Shown here: positions 10,142 through 19,715 of the stretch, one piece after another
Numbering within the stretch: the first letter of the stretch is position 1
Layout: every line of letters begins with the position of its first letter
Origin: an uncultured Lachnospiraceae bacterium
Lineage (GTDB): Bacteria > Bacillota > Clostridia > Lachnospirales > Lachnospiraceae
Assembly (NCBI GenBank): GCA_934320845.1
Contig: CAKRFU010000009.1
Coordinates: 57,359-121,358, forward strand
Direction: 5' to 3'
Length of the DNA: 64,000 bases
Program-made: the position numbers and the translations under genes
Notes under the pieces: model-generated
The model's database searches: none
The model's input: only the letters and a program-made list of their open reading frames with translations
Told to the model about the DNA's origin: nothing

Positions 10142-11602
10142 TTAATCTGCAAGCGGACTGTGTTTAAATTCTCTTGTCTGCTCAAAACTATATGCTGCAC
10201 GTATAATATTCTTTTCCTTAAAGCAGTCACCAATAAGCTGCAAACCAATCGGAAGACCATTTGAATCCATTCCGCAGGGAACAGTTATACCCGGCAGTCC
10301 TGCAAGGTTTACTGAGATAGTATATATATCTCCGAGATACATCTTAAGCGGATCACTTAAACTTTCGCCAAGTTTTGGTGCCGTCGTAGGTGCTGCCGGT
10401 CCTAAAATAACATCATATTTTGCAAATGCATCATCAAATGCTTTCTTTATGAGAGCTTTTGTTCTGAGAGCCTTAAGATAATATGCATCATAATATCCTG
10501 AACTTAATACAAAAGAGCCAAGCATAATTCTTCTTTTTACTTCTGCTCCAAATCCTTCTGAACGTGATTTCTTGTACATGTTGTGAAGCCCGTCATATTC
10601 CTCTGTACGGTATCCGTATTTTACGCCATCAAATCTTGCAAGGTTTGAACTCGCCTCGGCACATGCAATAACATAATATGCAGGAATGGCATATTCGACA
10701 AGGCTTAAATCAAATTCCTCAACTATAGCACCTTTCTGTTCAAGAACTTTGGCAGCATTTAAAACAGCATCCTTTACTTCACTGTCAAGACCCTCACCAA
10801 AATAGTCCTTAGGAATACCTATCTTCATACCTTTTACATCATCAACGAGTGCTGATGTAAAGTCGAGGTCATCTCTCTTTACTGAAGTTGAATCTTTTTC
10901 ATCATGTGACGCTATCACTTCAAGAATCGCAGCACAATCTGTTACATCCTTTGCAACAGGTCCTATCTGGTCAAGTGATGATCCGTATGCGATAAGTCCA
11001 TAACGTGAAACTGTGCCATATGTCGGCTTTATACCTGTAACTCCGCAAAACGAACTAGGCTGTCTTATAGATCCACCTGTATCTGAACCAAGTGCATAGA
11101 AACATTCTTCTGCCGCAACTGCCGCACATGAACCTCCTGAAGAACCTCCCGGAACGTGCTCTAAATTCCATGGATTTTTAGTCTCGCCATATGCAGAAGT
11201 CTCTGTTGTACTTCCCATCGCAAACTCATCCATATTAGTCTTTCCGAGAATAACCGCACCTGCTTTTTCAAGATTTTTAACTGCCTCAGATGTAAATGTA
11301 GGCACAAAATTTCCAAGAATCTTTGAACTGCATGTAGTAAGCATTCCTTCTGTACACATGTTGTCCTTTACCGCAACCGGTACACCTGCAAGCGGTCCGG
11401 CAAGTTTACCCTCATCTATAAGTTTCTGAACTTCCTCTGCTCTTTTTAATGCACCTTCTCTGTCAACAGTTACAAAACTGTTTACATTTTCTTCCTTTGC
11501 ATCGATGGCATCAAGAGCAGCCTTTGTAGCTTCCACTACCGTAACTTCTTTATTTTTAATCTTTTTTCCCAGCTCAACGGCTGTAAGATTCATCAAAGAC
11601 AT
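10142..11602 (-). CDS. gatA: Asp-tRNA(Asn)/Glu-tRNA(Gln) amidotransferase subunit A
   Basis: GatA is the amidase subunit that hydrolyses glutamine and passes ammonia to GatB. The 486-aa product carries the amidase-signature triad at Lys79 (VAVKDN), cis-Ser154 (GGSSGGS) and Ser178 (DTGGSIRQP), the positions usual for bacterial GatA. The start is placed at 11602 because GGAGG lies 6-7 nt upstream; the in-frame codons before it overlap that site. It is 16 nt after gatC. Confidence 0.97.
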   Translation of the reverse strand: MSLMNLTAVELGKKIKNKEVTVVEATKAALDAIDAKEENVNSFVTVDREGALKRAEEVQKLIDEGKLAGPLAGVPVAVKDNMCTEGMLTTCSSKILGNFVPTFTSEAVKNLEKAGAVILGKTNMDEFAMGSTTETSAYGETKNPWNLEHVPGGSSGGSCAAVAAEECFYALGSDTGGSIRQPSSFCGVTGIKPTYGTVSRYGLIAYGSSLDQIGPVAKDVTDCAAILEVIASHDEKDSTSVKRDDLDFTSALVDDVKGMKIGIPKDYFGEGLDSEVKDAVLNAAKVLEQKGAIVEEFDLSLVEYAIPAYYVIACAEASSNLARFDGVKYGYRTEEYDGLHNMYKKSRSEGFGAEVKRRIMLGSFVLSSGYYDAYYLKALRTKALIKKAFDDAFAKYDVILGPAAPTTAPKLGESLSDPLKMYLGDIYTISVNLAGLPGITVPCGMDSNGLPIGLQLIGDCFKEKNIIRAAYSFEQTREFKHSPLAD

Positions 11603-11618
11603 AACTTTCCTCCATTCT

Positions 11619-11915
11619 CTATCCCACAATAGTTTTTGGCACTACAAAACTATCATCTTTTTGCTCCGGCGCATTTGCAAGAGTCTGCTTTGTACCATCA
11701 CCGTTTGTAACCACATCCTCCCTAAATACATTGTTGACCGGGAAAACATGAGACATAGGCTCGACACTTGATGTATCAAGTTCATTTAACTTATCTATAT
11801 AATCAAGCATTTCTTCCATATCTTTTTTAGCTTTTTCTTTTTCTTCATCACTAAGTTCAAGCTTTGCGAGAATTCCAACATAATCTATTGTTTCATCAGA
11901 AATAATATTTGCCAT
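11619..11915 (-). CDS. gatC: Asp-tRNA(Asn)/Glu-tRNA(Gln) amidotransferase subunit C
   Basis: GatC is the small belt subunit that holds GatA and GatB together. The 98-aa product has the family pattern: a helical start with the [11 protein letters not shown] motif, then [21 protein letters not shown], and a tail with VFREDVV. The start at 11915 is preceded by GAGGT; an ATG 12 nt upstream would leave no room for a ribosome site. It is first in the gat operon. Confidence 0.95.
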   Translation of the reverse strand: MANIISDETIDYVGILAKLELSDEEKEKAKKDMEEMLDYIDKLNELDTSSVEPMSHVFPVNNVFREDVVTNGDGTKQTLANAPEQKDDSFVVPKTIVG

Positions 11916-11941
11916 ATCCAACCTCACTTTAAATCATAAGA

Positions 11942-11964
11942 GGCTCGCTCTTTTTGGGCGAACC
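11942..11964 (-). terminator. Weak hairpin after the DUF1002 gene
   Basis: A 7-bp stem with one G-U pair (11942-11948 with 11958-11964) lies between the DUF1002 stop and gatC. It lacks a clean T run, so it may only attenuate transcription into gatC. Confidence 0.35.
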
Positions 11965-11980
11965 CCGTTTCTTCATTAAT

Positions 11981-12910
11981 CTATCCAAACAAACCTGAGA
12001 AAAAGTTTGTTATCGCTGTAAATATATTACCAAAGAAATCCCCGATTTTCTCACCGAGACCCTTTGTATCCACATTTGCAAGGTCAATACCTTTTTCTTT
12101 TAATTTGTTATATATATCAGATGCCTGTTTTGCTATCTTATCAGGATCAATATCTTCTTTAGATACTTTCATCATCATATTTGTAAGCTTTTCAACATCA
12201 TCATCTGAAAGGTCAAGACCAAGCTCATTTGCCGCCTGCTCTATTGCATCTCTTATATCCGTCTCAGATGAAAGCTGGTCTTCAAATATTGCCTTTTTAG
12301 CTGCTGCAACAAGTTCGGTAACCTTCTGTGTATCACCTACATTTTTTGCAACTTCCGCCGTAGTGACAAGTTCATCTGTTGCCGTATCCATTGTCTTTTC
12401 GGATATTTCCTCTCCTGTCATGACAGAATAAGCTTTCATTGCACCGACAAGTGCCGATGTACCTGATATATCAAAAGGTCCGACAACCGTTACCTTTGCA
12501 TCTGAAAGTCCCGCCGTAACGAGTGCATTGCAATACATACCTGATGTACAGTATGTAATATGTTTTGTCGAAACATTTACACCACTGTCCTCATCTGCCT
12601 TTACAACCATAACTGATGATAAAGCTCTCGTACCTATAACCGAGTCAGACATGTAATCACCAAGGTAATCATGTTCATCTTTATTTGTAATCTCAATTGT
12701 TTTATAATCGGACAAATCATTTTCGGTAATGCCAAATCCGTCAAGTACAGCTGCCTTTTCTTTTGCATTAAGGTCTGCTCCAAATGCAATATATTTTGAT
12801 GTTCCTGTAACTGCATCCGCCGACACCAAATTTTTCTGTACCGCCACCGAAGTAACAACAACTCCGGCAGCAAGTACAATACCCATCGCTCTAACTATAC
12901 ACTTTTTCAA
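11981..12910 (-). CDS. DUF1002 family exported protein, 309 aa
   Basis: The N-terminus has a basic start and a hydrophobic stretch (about residues 8-30) ending near SADA, which looks like a signal peptide, so the protein is probably exported. The body fits the DUF1002 family of Bacillota: a core with FGADL, GITENDL and a Gly/Ala-rich segment ending ALVGAMKAYSVMTGE, then a helical acidic C-terminal half with an amphipathic Phe/Gly-rich end. The biochemical role of DUF1002 is unknown to me. The start codon is TTG, with GAGGA at a good distance. It lies 26 nt after dapL, so the two may be co-transcribed. Confidence 0.8.
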   Translation of the reverse strand: MKKCIVRAMGIVLAAGVVVTSVAVQKNLVSADAVTGTSKYIAFGADLNAKEKAAVLDGFGITENDLSDYKTIEITNKDEHDYLGDYMSDSVIGTRALSSVMVVKADEDSGVNVSTKHITYCTSGMYCNALVTAGLSDAKVTVVGPFDISGTSALVGAMKAYSVMTGEEISEKTMDTATDELVTTAEVAKNVGDTQKVTELVAAAKKAIFEDQLSSETDIRDAIEQAANELGLDLSDDDVEKLTNMMMKVSKEDIDPDKIAKQASDIYNKLKEKGIDLANVDTKGLGEKIGDFFGNIFTAITNFFSGLFG

Positions 12911-12936
12911 TATAATTCCTCATTTCTATCAATAAA

Positions 12937-14157
12937 TCAGGCTTTTCCTGCTTTGATACGTTCCATAGCCTTCTTTGTATTTTCAAGACTTCCAAATGCT
13001 GTCAGTCTGAAATATCCCTCACCGCTTGGACCAAATCCTGAACCAGGTGTTCCAACGATATTAAGGTTTTCAAGGAGATAATCAAAGAACTCCCATGAAG
13101 TCATCTTATCAGGAGTTTTAAGCCAGATATACGGAGCATCAACACCGCCGTAAACTTCATATCCTGCACCTGTAAGCCCTTCTCTTATTATCTTAGCATT
13201 GTTCATATAATATGCTATCTGCTCTTTAGTCTCTTTCTTTCCTTCTTCAGTGTAAACTGCCGCACCTGCTGCCTGAATGATATAAGGAGCACCGTTAAAC
13301 TTAGTTCCGTGACGACGTGCCCAAAGGCTGTGAAGCATAACATCTCCGCATTTAAGTTCCTTAGGAATAACAGTAAATCCAAGTCTTGTACCTGTAAATC
13401 CTGCATTCTTTGAGAAACTTCTAAGCTCGATTGCGCATCCCTTTGCACCCTCGCACTCATAGATTGAATGAGGTACATTTTCAGAAGAAATATATGCCTC
13501 GTAAGCTGCATCATAAATGATAACCGCACCAATCTTTAATGCATAGTCAACCCATACCTGTAACTGGTCTTTTGTGATAGTTGTTCCTGTAGGATTGTTA
13601 GGGAAGCAGAGATAAATAATATCAGGTTCCTCCTTAGGAAGTTCAGGAACAAAGTTGTTCTCTTTTGTGCATGGCATATAAATAACATCTGACCACTTTT
13701 CTGTTTCAGGATTATACTCGCCTGTACGGCCTGCCATAGCATTTGTATCTACATATACAGGATAAACAGGGTCACATACGGCAATCTTATTGTCAACTGC
13801 AAAAATGTCACCGATATTTCCTGAATCACTCTTTGCACCGTCACTTACAAAAATTTCATCTGCTGCAATATCGCATCCTCTTGCCTTATAATCGTTTTCA
13901 ACGATTGTATTACGGAGGAATTCATATCCAAGGTCAGGAGCATATCCCTTAAATGTCTCCTTTACTGCCATCTCGTCGACTGCGCTGTGAAGTCTTTTTA
14001 TAACCGCCGGTGCAAGAGGTAATGTAACATCACCAATACCGAGTTTAATAACTTCTTTATCAGGATTTGCTGCTGTGTATGCTGCTACTTTCTTTCCAAT
14101 GGTAGAAAAAAGATAACTACCAGGTAATTTTAAATAATTGTCATTGATTTTAAACAT
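12937..14157 (-). CDS. dapL: LL-diaminopimelate aminotransferase
   Basis: DapL converts tetrahydrodipicolinate to LL-2,6-diaminopimelate in one step using glutamate, for lysine and peptidoglycan synthesis. The 406-aa product is a class I PLP aminotransferase that starts with the DapL-typical [13 protein letters not shown] and KLGIGDVT. The PLP lysine is Lys250 in [14 protein letters not shown], and the CFPNNPTGT motif is at about 184-192. Its length matches the family. The gene has its own promoter (14199-14227). Confidence 0.95.
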   Translation of the reverse strand: MFKINDNYLKLPGSYLFSTIGKKVAAYTAANPDKEVIKLGIGDVTLPLAPAVIKRLHSAVDEMAVKETFKGYAPDLGYEFLRNTIVENDYKARGCDIAADEIFVSDGAKSDSGNIGDIFAVDNKIAVCDPVYPVYVDTNAMAGRTGEYNPETEKWSDVIYMPCTKENNFVPELPKEEPDIIYLCFPNNPTGTTITKDQLQVWVDYALKIGAVIIYDAAYEAYISSENVPHSIYECEGAKGCAIELRSFSKNAGFTGTRLGFTVIPKELKCGDVMLHSLWARRHGTKFNGAPYIIQAAGAAVYTEEGKKETKEQIAYYMNNAKIIREGLTGAGYEVYGGVDAPYIWLKTPDKMTSWEFFDYLLENLNIVGTPGSGFGPSGEGYFRLTAFGSLENTKKAMERIKAGKA

Positions 14158-14198
14158 TCTAATATAACCCGCCTTTCAGTATATTTTCTCAATTACAC

Positions 14199-14227
14199 AT
14201 TTTACACGAAACCTTATGTTATTGCAA
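14199..14227 (-). promoter_or_regulatory. Sigma-A promoter of dapL
   Basis: On the minus strand TTGCAA (14222-14227) and TAAAAT (14199-14204) are separated by 17 nt. The -10 box is about 40 nt before the dapL start. Confidence 0.65.
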
Positions 14228-14260
14228 GATGTGATATTTTAACAAACATAAAATCAAAGA

Positions 14261-14291
14261 TAGCTGTTCACACCTATGATGCGAACAGCTA
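14261..14291 (-). terminator. Terminator of the alpha-galactoside operon
   Basis: A perfect 9-bp stem (14261-14269 with 14283-14291) lies 8 nt past the stop of the last operon gene. A loose T-rich stretch follows on the minus strand. Confidence 0.65.
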
Positions 14292-14298
14292 ATATCAT

Positions 14299-16530
14299 TT
14301 ATGATAATTTTTCATTTATAGTATATTCCATTTTTTCAAAATCTACCGTAAGCTCTGCTGATTCTGACTTGTAACTCCATTTTATTTTTAATATTGTATC
14401 ATATGAAATAAATTCTATCCTCGCTGCTTTCTTAAATACACTGCAGGTATTTCTAAAAGCAATCATTTCTATCTGCCTTTTTACAACATCTCTGTCTGCG
14501 TTTTCCAATATATACGCTGTGTCAAGATTTGTTCTGTTGATTTCCTTATGACCATCCTTTCCAGCCTTTCTGACTGCCTCATAATCATTTTTACCGGCAA
14601 ACAGATCAAGATACCATATCTGCGGTTTACCAGGCATAAACAACTGCAAGGCCCTTGCAACGAGCAGCTTCTTGTCATCTTCTCCCAATGCACTGTAAAA
14701 GGTTGAATTAACCTGATAATATATATTTTTCTGACCATGAAGATTTTTTATATAGCCTCCACGATTTACGATAGTATCAATAAGTCCCTGTATTCGTTCC
14801 TCTGGTATCAGACCTTTCAGATCGAGAAGAGGTATCCCGTCATGGCAGCCAAGCATATTAACTGTTGATATATTTTTCTCAATTACTTCTTTTCCCCATC
14901 TGACAAGCGTATCACCATTTTTATTTTCAATAGCATCTATAATGAGTCCCGGCATAAAGAAGTCATATGTTATATAACCTTTTTTTGCAATCTTTTCATA
15001 TATCTTCTCATTATATCCTGCATGAATCTCAGGTAAAAGTTTAAGGTCATAAACTTTAGCTTCCTCTGATACCTTTGAAAGAAGTTCCCATGTTCCCGGC
15101 TCATTTAAGAAATTTTTTTCTCCCGGCTCTTTTGGTGCATATGCAAAAGCATCGAGACGGACTATCTTCACTCCATACAATGCGAGTTTTTTCAGCACCT
15201 CCCTATAATAATCCCATACAAGCTCAGATTTTATATTAAGATCCATCTGCCCAAGATATCTTTCATTTCCATCGCTGTCACATTCCACTTTCTGATAAAA
15301 AGTATTCCAGTATGGTACTTTCTTTCCATCCGGCATACGAACCATCAAGATAGGAAGTCCCAGTTTTCTAAAAAACATTTTATCAGTATATTTTTTGTCA
15401 GGTATCAAAACTCCATCTTCATTTAATTGTCCATATCCGTCCCAGAATAAATTCCAATTGATAAAGAAATCTTTATATTCAGATTTTTCCCCCTTTTCTA
15501 ATATATCCTTAAATTGAGGAGAGTTTACTGAAAGATGATTCATAACAAAATCCATCTTTAGCGTAAGTCCCATATTTGACAGTTCCCTGATATCCTCTTT
15601 GGAAGCCATAGTCCCCTCCAGATCATAATCGATTACAGAAAATCCTCTGTCAAGATCGGAATGAAATACACTCGGCAACATATAAATTGATGAAAATGCC
15701 CCGGATGTATAGCTTTTTATAAATTCAATAAGCCCGCTGACATTTCCATTTATACTGTCGGGATAAACATTAAGCATAGGTCTTATGTCAAAATCTTCAT
15801 ATTTTTCAACATACTCTTTATATGAAATTATACTTCCATCTATATCAACTATCATTTTTGCACCCGCAACCTGTCCTAAAAGTTTTTCCTGCTCTAGTTT
15901 TAAAACAAGTGATATAAAATCACTGCCCGCATTTGCATTTCTGTTTCTTTTTACTCTTCTCTGATAAGTAAGTTCAGGTGTGCTATGCAGATAAATAGGA
16001 TAATCTATATTTTTTAAATTCTCATTATTTCCATGTGTCCATTCCAAAATGATGATACTTATATCTGAAACATCAACATCCTCAAACCATATGTCCTCTT
16101 TTTTAGTTCCCATCCTTTTTAAGCTAAGGATATCTTTTCCGCTTTTAAACTGTTCAAGTATGTTATTTATAGTGTCATAATCTATCTCATCCGGTCCGCA
16201 TAAATATCTTCTCAAGCCATCTACGCCCGATTCATCATATATTTTTTGTCTCATCATGTCATTTTCTACAGGAATCCTTCTTGGATAATTATCACCTGAA
16301 ATAACATAATATCCGATACCTTTTTCGCCAAACATCTGTGCAAGCAAAACAGCAAAACTTGACTTTCCTGAACCTGAGCCTCCATATAATGACACAACAA
16401 TCTTATCTTTATTTTCTATGTTTTCTTTAAGTTCAGCAAAAAGTTTTGAAAATATATTTTCTGCTTTTTCTTTCTGGTCAGGTCCTATCTCAACAACATC
16501 TCCCGGCATATCACTTTTAATCTTTTTCAT
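14299..16530 (-). CDS. Fusion of P-loop sugar kinase domain with GH13_18 sucrose(-phosphate) phosphorylase
   Basis: This 743-aa cytoplasmic protein joins two enzymes. Residues 1-235 form a P-loop kinase domain of the uridine-kinase type, with Walker A GGSGSGKS at about 50-57. Residues 250-743 match GH13 subfamily 18 (sucrose phosphorylase): candidate nucleophile Asp460 (VRLDAFAYAPKEPG), acid/base Glu501 (PEIHAGY) and transition-state Asp564 (GCHDGIP), and the family line YQVNSTFYSALG. It is last in an operon with a GH36 alpha-galactosidase and sugar permeases. By analogy with R. gnavus AgaSK (GH36 plus sucrose kinase) and its sucrose-6F-phosphate phosphorylase, I infer that the kinase domain phosphorylates the sucrose freed from raffinose and that the second domain cleaves the product with phosphate. 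The start at 16530 is chosen because the ATG 12 nt upstream overlaps the GAGG site. The domain calls are firm; kinase substrate and phosphorylase specificity are inferred. Confidence 0.85.
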   Translation of the reverse strand: MKKIKSDMPGDVVEIGPDQKEKAENIFSKLFAELKENIENKDKIVVSLYGGSGSGKSSFAVLLAQMFGEKGIGYYVISGDNYPRRIPVENDMMRQKIYDESGVDGLRRYLCGPDEIDYDTINNILEQFKSGKDILSLKRMGTKKEDIWFEDVDVSDISIIILEWTHGNNENLKNIDYPIYLHSTPELTYQRRVKRNRNANAGSDFISLVLKLEQEKLLGQVAGAKMIVDIDGSIISYKEYVEKYEDFDIRPMLNVYPDSINGNVSGLIEFIKSYTSGAFSSIYMLPSVFHSDLDRGFSVIDYDLEGTMASKEDIRELSNMGLTLKMDFVMNHLSVNSPQFKDILEKGEKSEYKDFFINWNLFWDGYGQLNEDGVLIPDKKYTDKMFFRKLGLPILMVRMPDGKKVPYWNTFYQKVECDSDGNERYLGQMDLNIKSELVWDYYREVLKKLALYGVKIVRLDAFAYAPKEPGEKNFLNEPGTWELLSKVSEEAKVYDLKLLPEIHAGYNEKIYEKIAKKGYITYDFFMPGLIIDAIENKNGDTLVRWGKEVIEKNISTVNMLGCHDGIPLLDLKGLIPEERIQGLIDTIVNRGGYIKNLHGQKNIYYQVNSTFYSALGEDDKKLLVARALQLFMPGKPQIWYLDLFAGKNDYEAVRKAGKDGHKEINRTNLDTAYILENADRDVVKRQIEMIAFRNTCSVFKKAARIEFISYDTILKIKWSYKSESAELTVDFEKMEYTINEKLS

Positions 16531-16561
16531 ATAAAACCTCATTTCTGTATATAATCATTTA

Positions 16562-16592
16562 GAGCTGAAGCAGGTAAAACCTGCCCCAACTC
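16562..16592 (-). promoter_or_regulatory. Intercistronic hairpin before the kinase-phosphorylase gene
   Basis: On the minus-strand RNA, 16579-16592 pairs along 14 positions (three of them G-U) with 16562-16575 around a 3-nt loop. There is no T run. It lies in the 124-nt gap after the GH36 gene, together with a perfect 14-nt palindrome at 16625-16638. It may protect or process the upstream message. Confidence 0.5.
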
Positions 16593-16654
16593 CATTACAA
16601 TACACTAGTGCATTGACCTGTTCATATTTAGCTAAATAGCAACATGCCAGCACA

Positions 16655-18841
16655 CTAGCACCTCTTTAACTCAACCTGCCAGCTCTGATATTCCCCAAGT
16701 TCCGGCATAAATGGCATTCCTATATTCATAAGTGCCTCAGCAGGATATATTTTTCCTGTCTTTACATCTTTATATGTAACATTCTCATTTAATCCTTTAA
16801 ATCTGACATACAACGGCTGCATATTTCCATGCATCTTTAAGCACACAACATTTACAAGCACATCATCTCCGTCTTTTGAAACAAACTCCCATGCTGCTAC
16901 CGGATCTTTGTATGGATCACTAAGTCTGTAATATAAACCATTATGAATAAGCTCTGCCTCTTTCTTAAATGTTTTTATCTGTTCCTTTATCGTATTTTTC
17001 TCGGCTTCAGATACTTTTCCCAAATCTAATTCATATCCAAAACTTCCTGACATTGCAACAACACCTCTTGTATCGATAGATACACTGCGTCCTGTCTGAT
17101 GGTTTGGAACTGCTGAAACATGTGCGCCAACTGCTGAAACAGGATAGCCAAATGATGTTCCATACTGGATCTTTGTTCTATCTATCGCATCCGTATTGTC
17201 ACTGCACCATATCTGTGGTGTATAATAAAGCATTCCGGCATCAAATCTTCCACCGCCGCCACTACAGCCTTCAATAAGAATATCAGGATAATTTTTATTA
17301 AGTCTCTCTAAGAAATCATATAATCCAAGTACATAATCATAATATACATTTCCCTGATACTTATCTTCACTGCTGTAAACATTTGCTATACTTCTGTTCA
17401 TATCCCACTTTATATACTCTATATTTCCACTCTCAATGACTTTTGTGATCGAATCATAAATATAGTCAACAACTTCTTTTCTCGAAAAATCAAGTACCAG
17501 CTGGTTTCTTGACCTTACAGGTTTTTTCCCTGGAACCACAAATGCCCAGTCAGGATGCTTTCTATACAGATCACTATCTTCATTTACCATCTCAGGTTCT
17601 ACCCATATGCCAAATTTAATGCCACAGTTATTTACAGCTTCAACAAGTTCCTTTAACGAACAGCCTATCTTATTTTCATTTGTAAACCAGTCACCAAGTC
17701 CACTGTTATCATCGTCTCTTTTTCCAAACCAGCCATCATCCATAACAAGCATCTCTACGCCAAGTTCAGCGGCATTCTTTGCAAGATTTACAATGGAATT
17801 TTTATCAATATCAAAATATGAAGCTTCCCAGCTGTTTACAAGCACAGGTCTTACCTCATTTTTATATTTTCCTCTGCACACATTTTCTCTTATACATTTA
17901 TGCAGATTCTGTGATAAAACTGCTAATCCTCTATCGCTGTATGACATGATAACCTCAGGGGCTATAATACTTTCACCGGATTTCAGGCAGTAAGAAAACT
18001 GTTCCTCCATAAGTCCAAGCTGCATTCTCGTCTGACCATACTGGTCCTTTTCAGCCTCACCTAAAAATCCTCCGCTATAAACAAATGACATAGCATAACA
18101 ATTTCCATAATCTTCATTTGCATCACTGTCTGCAAGTATCATAAGCGGATTGTACTGATGACTTGATGTTCCTCTTCTGCTGCCTATCCGATATGAACCA
18201 TGACCTACACTTTGTCTCTGTATATTTCTCTCCATTGCATGTCTTCCATAAAATGTGATCAGATCAAAATTTCCCGTAACGAAATCAAGACATGCACTCT
18301 GTAATTTTTCAATATATATATTATTCTTATTTTCATTTATAACTTTTGCAGCTCTTGTAATAATATCAAGAGATTCGATAATACCATAATATAATATGAC
18401 CTTTATCCCTGATACTTTATCGGACAAAGTTATCTCTAATGTCTGTGCTTTGTCCATATCACTATTTTCATAAACTGCCGGAAGTCCTGAAAGCCCATAT
18501 TTTCCATCTTTTATAATATGACTCTCATATCTTAGATCACATCCAAAACTTCCATCCTCATATCTCACATCAAACACCGGACTTCTAAAATCTCCTGCTC
18601 CTCTGCATGGAAATTCCTGTAAAAGTGCATCAAGTGAATATTTTCTATTATCACCGGCATCATATGGATTTCCTGAAAATCCCCTGTCAAGATTTACAAG
18701 AATATAATCCATATTTCCGTTTGTTCTTTTTCCATAATAAAGATGGAGTAAAAATCCATATTCATCTATTTTCATCTGATATGTGGAATTTTTTGTATTT
18801 AATGTTATCAATCTATTGTTTTCATCAAAAATAATCGCCAT
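16655..18841 (-). CDS. GH36 alpha-galactosidase
   Basis: This 728-aa retaining alpha-galactosidase removes terminal alpha-1,6-galactose from raffinose, melibiose or stachyose. The GH36 motifs are clear: MDDGWFGKRDDD (about 367-378), nucleophile Asp480 in IKWDMNR, EGCSGGGGRFD (524-534) and acid/base Asp548 in CSDNTDAIDR. There is no signal peptide, so it acts in the cytoplasm on imported oligosaccharide. It lies 16 nt after the second permease gene. Its length is that of plain GH36 enzymes of the 720-750 aa type, without the extra kinase domain known from AgaSK; here that domain is in the next gene. Confidence 0.95.
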   Translation of the reverse strand: MAIIFDENNRLITLNTKNSTYQMKIDEYGFLLHLYYGKRTNGNMDYILVNLDRGFSGNPYDAGDNRKYSLDALLQEFPCRGAGDFRSPVFDVRYEDGSFGCDLRYESHIIKDGKYGLSGLPAVYENSDMDKAQTLEITLSDKVSGIKVILYYGIIESLDIITRAAKVINENKNNIYIEKLQSACLDFVTGNFDLITFYGRHAMERNIQRQSVGHGSYRIGSRRGTSSHQYNPLMILADSDANEDYGNCYAMSFVYSGGFLGEAEKDQYGQTRMQLGLMEEQFSYCLKSGESIIAPEVIMSYSDRGLAVLSQNLHKCIRENVCRGKYKNEVRPVLVNSWEASYFDIDKNSIVNLAKNAAELGVEMLVMDDGWFGKRDDDNSGLGDWFTNENKIGCSLKELVEAVNNCGIKFGIWVEPEMVNEDSDLYRKHPDWAFVVPGKKPVRSRNQLVLDFSRKEVVDYIYDSITKVIESGNIEYIKWDMNRSIANVYSSEDKYQGNVYYDYVLGLYDFLERLNKNYPDILIEGCSGGGGRFDAGMLYYTPQIWCSDNTDAIDRTKIQYGTSFGYPVSAVGAHVSAVPNHQTGRSVSIDTRGVVAMSGSFGYELDLGKVSEAEKNTIKEQIKTFKKEAELIHNGLYYRLSDPYKDPVAAWEFVSKDGDDVLVNVVCLKMHGNMQPLYVRFKGLNENVTYKDVKTGKIYPAEALMNIGMPFMPELGEYQSWQVELKRC

Positions 18842-18857
18842 ATTTTTTACCTCACTT

Positions 18858-19715
18858 TTATTTTACTGCACCGTTTACTACACCATTCATAATCTGCTTC
18901 TGACATACTACATAGAATAAAAGGATAGGTAATAATGCAAGAAGATATGATGCAAATGCCAGATTATAATTTGTTCCAAACTGTGACTGGAAATTAAGCT
19001 GTGCGATAGGCAGCGTATTGTGATCTGTTCCTGATAATATTACAAGAGGTGTAGTCACATCATTCCATGTACTCATCGCCGTAAGTATCGCAACAGTTGC
19101 ATGCATCGGTTTCATATTTGGGAATATTATCTTCCAGAAAATTTTAAATGCTGATGCTCCATCGACATGTGCAGCTTCCTCCAATGCAGTAGGAATATTT
19201 TTCAGATATCCTGCATAAAGCATAAGATTCATCGGCATAAAAAATACTGTATATAGCACTATAACACCAAATCTGTTTGCAATGCCAAGCTGTGCTGTCT
19301 GCTTTACAAGAGGCATCATCAAAACTGCAAAAGGAACGAACATACCACTTACTATGTAATAATAAGATGCCTTAAAAATCTTGTGTTTTGCCATTTTTCT
19401 TCCTATCACATATCCTGCAAGAGAATGTAATAAGATACATAAAACAACAGTAACACAGGTTATAAGAAGACTGTTTCCCAATGTATGCCAGAAATCTGTG
19501 ATCTTGATAGCTTCTACAAAATTGTCAAGGTTCCAGCTTGATGGCAGTGATAATGCACCTGAGATATCATTTGTCATTTCTGACGGCTTTTTTAATGCAA
19601 TGATAACTGTCATATATAACGGAAACAATACTGTAAGAGTTCCAAGCACAAGAAGTGCATTTATTATATAATGTACGATTTTTCCATGAGATAATCTTTT
19701 TTTCTTTTCCATCAT
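18858..19715 (-). CDS. Carbohydrate ABC transporter permease (MalG type)
   Basis: This 285-aa integral membrane protein has about six hydrophobic segments and the inner-membrane permease EAA loop (EEAAHVDGASAFKIFWKIIFPNMKP, residues about 185-209, shown here as EEAAHVDGAS then FPNMKP). It belongs to the CUT1 sugar transporters and forms the channel with its neighbour. Its ATG overlaps the stop of the upstream permease gene as ATGA, a sign of translational coupling. Substrate, from context, is an alpha-galactoside such as raffinose. Confidence 0.93.
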   Translation of the reverse strand: MMEKKKRLSHGKIVHYIINALLVLGTLTVLFPLYMTVIIALKKPSEMTNDISGALSLPSSWNLDNFVEAIKITDFWHTLGNSLLITCVTVVLCILLHSLAGYVIGRKMAKHKIFKASYYYIVSGMFVPFAVLMMPLVKQTAQLGIANRFGVIVLYTVFFMPMNLMLYAGYLKNIPTALEEAAHVDGASAFKIFWKIIFPNMKPMHATVAILTAMSTWNDVTTPLVILSGTDHNTLPIAQLNFQSQFGTNYNLAFASYLLALLPILLFYVVCQKQIMNGVVNGAVK

